Under the pieces are notes generated by a model. The model was not told the DNA's origin, ran no database searches, and worked only from the letters and a program-made list of their open reading frames with translations. A stretch of DNA of 6,846 nucleotides from positions 1-6,846 of the forward strand of contig DXVG01000096.1 of NCBI GenBank assembly GCA_019409045.1. The letters run 5' to 3'. The stretch comes from Clostridiales bacterium (GTDB lineage: Bacteria; Bacillota; Clostridia; Christensenellales; Aristaeellaceae). Position numbers and translations under genes: made by a program. Below, one piece after another: positions 1 through 4,909 of this stretch. Position 1 is the stretch's first letter. Every line of letters starts with the position of its first letter.

Positions 1-6
1 CACCCG

Positions 7-29
7 CTCAAGGGATTTCACCCCTTGAG
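7..29. repeat. Perfect 8-bp inverted repeat at the left edge
   Basis: CTCAAGGG (7-14) and CCCTTGAG (22-29) flank a 7-nt loop. It lies about 76 bp past the stop codon of the minus-strand ABC ATPase gene, so the operon transcript could fold it as a hairpin. No U-tract follows it on either strand within the window, so I do not call it an intrinsic terminator. It may be part of a longer repetitive or 3'-end element cut by the window edge. Confidence 0.5.
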
Positions 30-32
30 AAT

Positions 33-53
33 CCCCAAGCGCGCAGCTCGGGG
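33..53 (-). repeat. Second hairpin downstream of the ABC operon
   Basis: On the minus strand CCCCGAGC, loop TGCGC, GCTTGGGG pairs over 8 bp with one G-U wobble. On the plus strand the same position would be an A-C mismatch, so the structure fits an RNA made from the minus strand. It sits 3 bases from the 7-29 inverted repeat. Together the two hairpins probably form the 3' end of the ABC operon message. No U-run follows, so termination here is not shown. Confidence 0.4.
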
Positions 54-104
54 CGGTTTCGCGTTCTTTGTTGCGCCTTGGCCATCCCCGCGCCGGGGGG
101 CGGG

Positions 105-899
105 TCAGGAGAGCAGGGCGCGGTCGTTGGCGAACTCGCTGCCGCTGGCCGCGGAGAATTTTTCCAGCAGGTCCTCCACGGTCAGGCGCTTTTTGGCCTC
201 GCCGGCGATGTCGAGGATCACGCGGCCCTCGTGCATCATTACCAGGCGGTTGCCGTGCTGTATGGCGTCGCGCATGTTATGCGTCACCATCAGCGTGGTC
301 AGGCGGTCCCGGTTGATCACGCGGTCGGTCAGCTCCAGCACGCGCTCGGCGGTCTTGGGGTCGAGCGCCGCCGTGTGCTCGTCCAGCAAAAGCAGCTTCG
401 GCTTTTTCAGCGTCGCCATCAGAAGCGTCAGCGCCTGCCGCTGGCCGCCGGAGAGCAGGCCCACCTTACTGGTGAGGCGGTCCTCCAGCCCCAGCCCCAG
501 TTCGTGCAGAAGCGCGCGGTACTTTTCACGCTCGGCCGCGCTGATGCCCCAGCGCAGCGTGCGCCTCTGCCCGCGGCGGTTGGCGAGGGCGAGGTTTTCC
601 TCGATGCCCATGTCCGCCGCGGTGCCCATCATCGGGTCCTGGAACACGCGGCCCAGAAAGCGCGCGCGCCTATACTCCGCCATGCCGGTCACGTCCACGC
701 CGTCCAGCAGTATGCGCCCGCTATCCGGCCGCCACACGCCCGCGATGGCGTTGAGCATGGTGCTCTTGCCCGCACCGTTGCCGCCGATCACGGTCACGAA
801 GTCGCCCTCGGCAAGCGTCAGGCACAGATCGTCCAGCGCGGTCTTGGCGTTCACCGTGCCGGGGTTGAACGTCTTTTGCACGTTTGTCATTTCAAGCAT
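105..899 (-). CDS. ABC transporter ATP-binding protein (COG1101 type, TrpX-family importer)
   Basis: Cytoplasmic ATPase subunit that powers uptake through the permease encoded just upstream. The 264-residue protein is a complete nucleotide-binding domain. With the chosen start, the Walker A motif GGNGAGKST is at about 39-47, the Q-loop Gln at 87 (VFQDP), the signature LSGGQ at 149-153, Walker B LLLLDE at 169-174 and the switch His at 207 (VTHNM). The residue after the catalytic Glu is His (DEHTAALDP) rather than the common Pro. From family knowledge this is typical of the ATPases that pair with PF04392 binding proteins. I chose the ATG at 899-897 because it overlaps the permease stop codon by 8 bp, which suggests translational coupling, and a GGGGTGG stretch lies upstream. 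Starts at 920 and 890 are also in frame. It is the last gene of the operon. The family call is firm; the substrate is unproven. Confidence 0.93.
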   Translation of the reverse strand: MLEMTNVQKTFNPGTVNAKTALDDLCLTLAEGDFVTVIGGNGAGKSTMLNAIAGVWRPDSGRILLDGVDVTGMAEYRRARFLGRVFQDPMMGTAADMGIEENLALANRRGQRRTLRWGISAAEREKYRALLHELGLGLEDRLTSKVGLLSGGQRQALTLLMATLKKPKLLLLDEHTAALDPKTAERVLELTDRVINRDRLTTLMVTHNMRDAIQHGNRLVMMHEGRVILDIAGEAKKRLTVEDLLEKFSAASGSEFANDRALLS

Positions 900-1812
900 G
901 CGCGCCACCCCGCTTTCCATGGGTAAAGTAGCGGCTCTTCCAGTACGGCACCGCCAGGAACACGGCCACCACCAGCGCGGACAGCAGCTTGAGAAGGTCC
1001 GTGTCCAGGCCCATCCAGATGACCGCCTGATACACGATGTAGTAGATCACGCCGCCCAGCGCCACGCTCAAAAGGCGCAGCGCGAAGTTGCGGAAGATGC
1101 GCGAGAACAGCGCCTCGCCGATGATCACCGCCGCCAGGCCGATCACGATCGCGCCGCGGCCCATTTGCACGTCGGCAAAGCCCTGATACTGCGCAAGCAG
1201 CGCGCCCGAGAGCGCCACGATGCCGTTGGAGATCATCAGCCCCAGCACCTTGTTAAAGCCCGTGTTGATGCCCTGCGCGCGGCTCATGCTGATGTTGCAG
1301 CCCGTGGCGCGCAGCGAGCAGCCGAGCTCCGTGCCGAAGAACCAGTAAAGAAGCGCGATGAGCACGATCACGAACACCGCCACGATCAGTATGGTGTTTT
1401 CATACCATGCGACGTCGCGCAGCTTCTGCATGCTCACCAGCACGTCGTAGTTGCGGGCGTTGATGGCCTGATTGGCCTTGCCCATGATCTTGAGGTTGAT
1501 CGAGTACAGCGAGAGCTGCGTGAGGATGCCCGAGAGGATCGCGGGGATGCCCATCAGCGTGTGGAACAATCCCGTCACCAGCCCCGCGGCCATGCCGCAC
1601 AGCACGGCCACCAGCATCGCCACGATCAGCGGCGTGCCCGAGATCATCAGCATTACGCACGCGGCGGCGCCGGTGCAAATGGAGCCGTCCACCGTGAGAT
1701 CTGCGATGTCGAGCACCTTATAGGTGATGTACACGCCTATGGCCATGATGCCCCAGATCAGCCCCTGGGCGATTGCGCCCGGCATGGCTCCGAGCAGACT
1801 TGAGATCGACAT
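892..1812 (-). CDS. ABC transporter permease (COG4120, LivH-like BPD_transp_2 fold)
   Basis: Integral membrane channel subunit of the importer. The 306-residue protein has about 8-9 hydrophobic segments, including roughly 12-33, 47-80, 85-105, 139-160, 188-210, 220-236, 246-268 and 273-290. The N-terminal DIADLTVDGS (35-44) and the cytoplasmic coupling region RATGCN...GIN (168-183), followed by GLAAVIIGEALF, are hallmarks of this permease family. The start at 1812 is supported by AGAGGA five bases upstream. The gene lies 69 bp after the binding-protein gene, with a strong GC hairpin between them, and overlaps the ATPase start by 8 bp. A single permease gene implies a homodimer. Related systems import tryptophan in streptococci, but the substrate cannot be read from this sequence. 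Confidence 0.93.
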   Translation of the reverse strand: MSISSLLGAMPGAIAQGLIWGIMAIGVYITYKVLDIADLTVDGSICTGAAACVMLMISGTPLIVAMLVAVLCGMAAGLVTGLFHTLMGIPAILSGILTQLSLYSINLKIMGKANQAINARNYDVLVSMQKLRDVAWYENTILIVAVFVIVLIALLYWFFGTELGCSLRATGCNISMSRAQGINTGFNKVLGLMISNGIVALSGALLAQYQGFADVQMGRGAIVIGLAAVIIGEALFSRIFRNFALRLLSVALGGVIYYIVYQAVIWMGLDTDLLKLLSALVVAVFLAVPYWKSRYFTHGKRGGAHA

Positions 1813-1842
1813 GCGTTTCCTCTTTTCCGTTTGGATGGGGAG

Positions 1843-1870
1843 GCCGCGCGGCCGCGTTTGGCCGCGCGGC
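1843..1870 (-). other. Intercistronic GC hairpin between binding-protein and permease genes
   Basis: A perfect 11-bp stem, GCCGCGCGGCC and GGCCGCGCGGC with a 6-nt loop (AAACGC on the minus strand), fills most of the 69-bp gap. It has no U-tract. Such hairpins after the first gene of binding-protein operons commonly protect the upstream mRNA from 3' exonucleases or partly reduce read-through, giving more binding protein than permease. That role is inferred from position. Confidence 0.6.
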
Positions 1871-1881
1871 GGCTTTGGCGC

Positions 1882-2829
1882 TTAGCCGATGGCGACGTAG
1901 TCCTCGGGGACGCTCACGCCCAGCTCCTCGCAGATTTCGGGGTTGTACTTCTTGGTGAAGGTCGGCGCGTACTCGATGGGCATGGTGGTGATGTCCTCGC
2001 CGCCCTCGAGTATGCGCACGGCCATTTCGCCCGTGGCGACGCCCAGGTCGTAGTAGCTGATGGACAGGGTGGCCACGCCGCAGCCGGAGCAGATGCCCTC
2101 CTCGCCCGCGATGATCGGCACGCCCGCCGGGCGGCACACGCCGTCGATGATGCCCGTGGAGGAGGCCGCGGTGTTGTCCGTGGGAACGTAGATCACGTCG
2201 GCGTACTCACAGGCCGCGCCCGCCACGGCGGCAAGGTCGTTGGAGTCGGAGAAGGCGAAGTCCTCGCACTCGATGCCCGCGGCCTCGAGCGTCTCGGTCA
2301 CCACCTGCACCTGATAGACGGAGTTGGGCTCGGCGGAGCAGTAGAGCATGCCCACGGTCTCGGCCTCGGGGAACAGCTCCATGAGCATGGCGGCCTGCTG
2401 GTCCAGCGGCGCAAGGTCGCTCGTGCCGGACACATTGTAGCCGGTCACGCCGTCAAAGTCCGGGATGTCCAGCGCCACGCCGTACTCGGTGACGGACGTG
2501 CCCAGGATCGGTATGTCGTAGGTCGCGGTGGCGGCGGCCTGCACCGCGGCGGTGGCGTTGGCCATGATCAGGTCCACGCCCTTGGAGACGAAGCTGTTGA
2601 CGATGGTGGCGCAGGTGGCGGAGTCGCCGGAGGCGTTCTGCTCGTCGAAGGTGACGCGATCGCCCAGCGCCTCGGTCAGCGCGTCCTTGAAGCCCTGCGT
2701 GGCGGCGTCCAGCGCGTCGTGCTGGACGAGCTGGCAGATGCCGACGGTGTAGGTGGTTTCCTCCGCGAGCGCGCAGGTGCAGCCGAGCGCCAGCGCGAGC
2801 GTCAGGGCCATCGCAAGTAGCTTTTTCAT
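1882..2829 (-). CDS. ABC transporter substrate-binding protein, TrpX-like (PF04392 family)
   Basis: Extracytoplasmic receptor that captures the ligand and passes it to the permease. The 315-residue protein starts with KK and a hydrophobic run (4-17). It then offers two export options: signal peptidase I cleavage after ALA (20-22), or lipidation at Cys17, whose lipobox (ALGC) is poor. The mature part matches the family along its length: YTVGICQLVQHDALDAATQG (27-46), DLIMANATAAVQAA (86-99), DIPILGTSVTEYG (105-117), NVSGTSD (132-138), EPNSVYQVQ (167-175), YVPTDNTAASS (214-224) and GEEGICSGCG (242-251). The start at 2829 has a GGGAG site 8 bases upstream. An ATG at 2848 is out of frame. It is first in the binding protein-permease-ATPase operon and follows a structured leader with a promoter at 3086-3114. 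Streptococcal relatives bind tryptophan. The leader has no Trp codons or T-box, so another ligand is possible. Confidence 0.93.
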   Translation of the reverse strand: MKKLLAMALTLALALGCTCALAEETTYTVGICQLVQHDALDAATQGFKDALTEALGDRVTFDEQNASGDSATCATIVNSFVSKGVDLIMANATAAVQAAATATYDIPILGTSVTEYGVALDIPDFDGVTGYNVSGTSDLAPLDQQAAMLMELFPEAETVGMLYCSAEPNSVYQVQVVTETLEAAGIECEDFAFSDSNDLAAVAGAACEYADVIYVPTDNTAASSTGIIDGVCRPAGVPIIAGEEGICSGCGVATLSISYYDLGVATGEMAVRILEGGEDITTMPIEYAPTFTKKYNPEICEELGVSVPEDYVAIG

Positions 2830-2864
2830 TGTTTCCGCTCCCTTTCATGCTTGAAGTGTGTATA

Positions 2865-2902
2865 CAGAAAGGCGGCTCCCGTCAAAATCAACGGAAGCCG
2901 CC
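2865..2902 (-). terminator. Terminator-like hairpin in the leader of the ABC operon (putative attenuator)
   Basis: On the minus strand GGCGGCTTCCGT (2902-2891) pairs with ACGGGAGCCGCC (2882-2871) over 12 bp with one G-U wobble and an 8-nt loop, followed by TTTCTG. The tail GCCGCCTTTCTG is identical to that of the terminator after the serpin gene (6078-6089), which supports a termination role despite the short U-run. It stands between the promoter and the first structural gene, 41 bp before the ATG, so it can only act as a regulated or partial stop. Confidence 0.65.
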
Positions 2903-2932
2903 TTCAAGTATCCAAAAAATACTTCAGCCGTT
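2890..2932 (-). promoter_or_regulatory. Possible antiterminator pairing next to the leader ORF stop
   Basis: AACGG (2932-2928) plus AAG (2924-2922), with a 3-nt bulge, can pair with CTTCCGTT (2897-2890) over 8 bp. This uses the 5' arm of the terminator stem, so the two folds exclude each other. A competing small hairpin AAGTAT/ATACTT (2924-2919 with 2911-2906) lies inside. The 5' arm begins in the stop codon of the leader ORF, so a ribosome there would cover it. Found by eye; no folding energies computed. Confidence 0.35.
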
Positions 2933-3051
2933 CAACCTTGATCTCTCCGGGGCATGGCAAACAGATCCCGGCTAAATCGGAACTGGACGAAAATGGCGGA
3001 GGGGACGGCAGAGCGCGTCATTGCGCGGCAAATATCCTGCGGATTGTGCAT
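2932..3051 (-). CDS. Small leader ORF, 39 codons, upstream of the ABC operon
   Basis: An ATG at 3051-3049 is preceded by GGGGAGG (3066-3060) with 8 bases of spacing, as good as any gene start in the window, and lies about 28 bases after the predicted transcript start. The frame runs 39 codons to TGA at 2934-2932. The peptide starts MHNPQDICRAMTRS and ends MPRRDQG. It has no Trp and no signal peptide. It contains four Phe within 11 residues (21, 24, 26, 31) and six Arg, two of them adjacent near the end. CCCCTCC around 3004-2998, inside the ORF, could pair partly with its own Shine-Dalgarno. The ORF ends directly before the antiterminator/terminator region, which fits a translated leader peptide controlling attenuation. 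It could also be a small protein of its own, or chance. I recognise no homolog. Confidence 0.5.
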   Translation of the reverse strand: MHNPQDICRAMTRSAVPSAIFVQFRFSRDLFAMPRRDQG

Positions 3052-3085
3052 CGACAGCGCCTCCCCTTTCGCTAAATATGCAGGA

Positions 3086-3114
3086 ATTATACGTCAAAAC
3101 TGCAAAACTGTCAA
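3086..3114 (-). promoter_or_regulatory. Consensus sigma-A promoter of the ABC operon
   Basis: The minus strand reads TTGACA (3114-3109), 17 bases, TATAAT (3091-3086), a perfect match to the housekeeping consensus and spacing. Transcription should begin near 3079, leaving a leader of about 250 nt before the binding-protein start. The spacer contains the tandem repeat CAGTTTTG-CAGTTTTG (3110-3095), which overlaps the -35 box and could be an operator. Confidence 0.88.
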
Positions 3115-3120
3115 GGACGC

Positions 3121-3158
3121 CTGTGAAAAACTTCGGTTAAGGAAGCGCTGCCTCACAG
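3121..3158 (-). terminator. Weak terminator-like structure after the VOC gene
   Basis: CTGTGA, overlapping the VOC stop codon, can pair with TCACAG (3126-3121). Inside lies a small CTTC/GAAG hairpin followed by TTTTT. The inner stem is only 4 bp, so termination efficiency is doubtful. Some read-through from the riboswitch operon into the ABC operon is possible. The ABC operon has its own promoter immediately downstream. Confidence 0.3.
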
Positions 3159-3542
3159 CATCTGGCTGAACTCGATCTTCTCCCGGTTCGGGCCGTAGAA
3201 TGTGAAATAGCGCACGCCCCTGTCCCAGAAGGGCAGAAACTCGATCTGCTCGTTGACCAGCTCGTAGCCCAGCGCCTTCACCGCCTCGAACGCGGCCTCG
3301 ATGTCGCGCGCCTTGAGCGCCAGGTGGTCGATCGCGCCGGGCCTGCCCGCCGCCTCGTCGCTCTCGTAGGTCTCGATCATCACATCGCCCAGCCGCAGGA
3401 AGGCCACACTGCCGCCGTCGGGTATGGCCGTGCGCAGCGCCACCTCAAAGCCGATGCTCTCATAAAACGCGATGGTCTTTTCGATGTCGGCCGTGGGCAC
3501 GCCCACATGCTCCAGTCCCGAAAGGTTCTCCCGAAGCTCCAT
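3153..3542 (-). CDS. VOC superfamily protein (glyoxalase I-like)
   Basis: A 129-residue protein with the two beta-alpha-beta-beta-beta modules of the vicinal oxygen chelate fold, the usual length for single-domain glyoxalase I relatives. The four expected metal ligands are visible: His12 (LEHVGV), Glu57 (MIETYE), His73 (IDHLAL) and Glu124 (REKIEF). The C-terminal FYGPNREKIEF resembles lactoylglutathione lyase-type proteins, so a metal-dependent lyase or isomerase is likely, but the substrate is unknown. It does not look like methylmalonyl-CoA epimerase. The ATG at 3542 has GGGAGAGG 6 bases upstream. The frame is open 38 codons further up, but that extension is Arg-rich, outside the domain and lacks an equal binding site. 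It lies 67 bp after the BtuF-like gene on the same strand and is probably its riboswitch-controlled operon partner. A functional link to corrinoids is not evident. Confidence 0.85.
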   Translation of the reverse strand: MELRENLSGLEHVGVPTADIEKTIAFYESIGFEVALRTAIPDGGSVAFLRLGDVMIETYESDEAAGRPGAIDHLALKARDIEAAFEAVKALGYELVNEQIEFLPFWDRGVRYFTFYGPNREKIEFSQML

Positions 3543-3563
3543 GATACACCTCTCCCTTTCTAC

Positions 3564-3604
3564 ACAGGCGGAAGCCGCGAAATGCAGCCTCCGTCTGCGC
3601 CTGT
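3564..3604 (-). other. Intercistronic hairpin between btuF-like and VOC genes
   Basis: On the minus strand CGGAGGCTGC (3593-3584), loop ATTTC, GCGGCTTCCG (3578-3569) pairs over 10 bp with two G-U wobbles. An outer ACAGG/CCTGT pairing (3604-3600 with 3568-3564) can extend it across a bulge. There is no U-tract. It probably acts on mRNA stability or partial read-through rather than termination. Confidence 0.45.
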
Positions 3605-3609
3605 CCGCG

Positions 3610-4608
3610 TCAGTCGTACGCGCCCGCGTCGCTAAGCGCGGCGACCACCTGTTCAAAGCCCTGGGCGACGCGCGGGCCGGGGCGGCTGATGAGGTCGTCC
3701 GTGAGGGCGTAGACGTGGCCCTCCTGCACCGCGCGCAGTTCGCCGTAGCCGTCCAGCGCGCAGAACTGCTCCGCCGCGGAGCCGTCGCCGTAGTCGGAGA
3801 TGAGGATCACGTCCGGGTCGGCGGCGACGATGCCCTCCAGGCTGTACATCGGCCACGCGTACTCGGAATCGGCGGCCACATTCACGCCGCCCGCCATGGA
3901 GATCATCTCGTCGATGAACGTGCCCGGGCCCGCGGAGTAATCGCCGTACTCGCCGAAGGAGAGCGCGAAGTACACGCGGGGCGCGTCGCCGGAGAGCTGC
4001 GCATCCGCGGCCGCCGCGTCAAAGGCGGACTGTATCTCGTCAAGCAGCGGCACGGGGTCCGCGCCCACCACCGCGGCGATGAGCACGATGCCCTCGTACA
4101 GCTCCTCCAGACCGGTGGGCTCCACGCACACCACGTTCAGCCCCAGCTCCTCCAGCGTCGTGATGGCGTCGGCCTGCAGCGTGGTCGAGGCGAACACAAC
4201 GTCCGGGGCCGCGGCGGCGATCAGTTCCATGTTCGGCCCGGCGTAGTCGCCCATGCGCGGCAGCTCCGCGGCCTCGGCGGGGTAGTCGCTGTACTCATCC
4301 ACGCCCACGAGCAGCTCGCCCGCGCCCAGCGCGTAGAGTATCTCCGTGTTCGCCGCCGTGAGCGAGACCACGCTGTCCACCGATTCGGGGACTTCCACCG
4401 CCCGGCCGAGGCCATCGGTCAGATCGTCCGCCACATAGATCGCCGTGGGGCCGTCCGCGCCGCCGATGATACCGATGGTATCGTCCGAAACCTCGATTTC
4501 CGTCTGCGCGTCCGCGCCGCCGATGGCCGCCTCCTCGGCGAGGCCCAGCGGCGTGAGCAGCAGCGCCAGCGCGAGCAGCAAAGAGCAGAATTTCCGTGTC
4601 AAAGCCAT
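3610..4608 (-). CDS. btuF: BtuF-like corrinoid-binding protein with N-terminal GGADGPT-motif extension
   Basis: Predicted secreted periplasmic-binding-type protein (PF01497 family, 332 residues) for cobalamin or another corrinoid. Signal peptide: RK then a hydrophobic stretch 7-23, with cleavage probably around LAEE (23-26); no lipobox is seen. The binding domain spans about 70-325. It begins VVSLTAANTEILYALGAG (80-97), then GVDEYSDYP (102-110), PRMGDYAGPNMELI (117-130) and PDVVFAS (135-141), a pattern typical of BtuF and relatives. The ligand call rests mainly on the cobalamin riboswitch upstream. Residues 27-62 are an unusual insert: IGIIGGADGPTAIYV (45-59), preceded by a degenerate copy (AIGGADAQTEIEV, 28-40). 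The ATG at 4608 follows GAGGAGG with a 5-base spacer; a longer frame to 4716 would read through the riboswitch. No BtuC or BtuD gene is in the window, so the partner must be elsewhere. A heme or iron-chelate ligand is the alternative. Confidence 0.85.
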   Translation of the reverse strand: MALTRKFCSLLLALALLLTPLGLAEEAAIGGADAQTEIEVSDDTIGIIGGADGPTAIYVADDLTDGLGRAVEVPESVDSVVSLTAANTEILYALGAGELLVGVDEYSDYPAEAAELPRMGDYAGPNMELIAAAAPDVVFASTTLQADAITTLEELGLNVVCVEPTGLEELYEGIVLIAAVVGADPVPLLDEIQSAFDAAAADAQLSGDAPRVYFALSFGEYGDYSAGPGTFIDEMISMAGGVNVAADSEYAWPMYSLEGIVAADPDVILISDYGDGSAAEQFCALDGYGELRAVQEGHVYALTDDLISRPGPRVAQGFEQVVAALSDAGAYD

Positions 4609-4613
4609 GCTTT

Positions 4614-4639
4614 CCTCCTCCCCGCGGCCCTCCGCCGCG
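4614..4639 (-). promoter_or_regulatory. Expression platform of the riboswitch: hairpin abutting the Shine-Dalgarno
   Basis: CGCGGC (4639-4634), loop GGAGG, GCCGCG (4628-4623) forms a 6-bp hairpin directly before GAGGAGG (4620-4614), the ribosome binding site of the BtuF-like gene. GGGG (4623-4620) is complementary to the CCCC loop of the aptamer's P5 stem (4764-4761), so a kissing-type contact could hide the site when cobalamin is bound. No U-tract is present, so control of translation is more likely than transcription termination. The tertiary contact is inference. Confidence 0.5.
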
Positions 4640-4668
4640 AGATCAAGATGTATCCATTCCGGCGCGGC

Positions 4669-4816
4669 GCGCTCGGGTCTTCTGGCTCGGCATCGACTCC
4701 CGCGCCGCCTTCCCATCCGTCAGACAGTGGCGTTCGGCGCGGGATCCGCCTCACAGCAGCGGGGGCTGCGCCGGATTTTCACCGGCTTCCCCTCGCTCGC
4801 GCGGCAAATGGACCGC
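4669..4816 (-). ncRNA. Cobalamin riboswitch aptamer
   Basis: All conserved blocks of the B12 riboswitch appear in order on the minus strand. These are GGAAGCCGGTGAAAATCCGG (4790-4771), the P5 hairpin GCAGC-CCCC-GCTGC then TGTGA (4769-4751), the B12 box GCCACTG (4731-4725), ATGGGAAGGCG (4716-4706), and GAGCCAGAAGACC (4688-4676). P1 likely pairs GGTC (4814-4811) with GACC (4679-4676); outer borders are approximate. A promoter ends just before the aptamer, so transcription starts at or a few bases before P1. The riboswitch should repress the BtuF-like gene, and any co-transcribed VOC gene, when cobalamin is plentiful. Confidence 0.95.
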
Positions 4817-4820
4817 TATC

Positions 4821-4849
4821 AGTATACGCCATTTCGGCAAAAAGCGCAA
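4821..4849 (-). promoter_or_regulatory. Promoter of the riboswitch-btuF operon
   Basis: The minus strand reads TTGCGC (4849-4844), 17 bases, TATACT (4826-4821), a good sigma-A match. Its predicted start near 4814 coincides with the first paired bases of the riboswitch. I see no convincing plus-strand promoter for the divergent serpin gene in the rest of this gap; AT-rich TATAC stretches at 4823 and 4885 lack a matching -35. Confidence 0.75.
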
Positions 4850-4909
4850 GCGGAACCGCGCGCCGGGGACGAACGTCCAACCAATATACGGCATTTTGGA
4901 GGTGGAGGT

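Noticed and set aside
25..1803. A 592-codon open frame on the plus strand opposite the ATPase and permease genes
   Set aside because: Its translation is low-complexity, Arg/His/Ser-rich and antisense to two clear ABC genes. It has no domain and no binding site. It is a by-product of high GC content.
2830..3080. Tryptophan-type leader control (T-box, TRAP sites or Trp codons) for the TrpX-like operon
   Set aside because: No T-box consensus, no series of GAG/UAG triplets and no Trp codon in the leader ORF were found, so a tryptophan-specific mechanism is not supported.
3543..3656. N-terminal extension of the VOC protein to a start at 3656
   Set aside because: The 38 extra residues are Arg-rich, outside the fold, overlap the end of the BtuF-like gene and span an intercistronic hairpin. 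The ATG at 3542 has a much better ribosome binding site.
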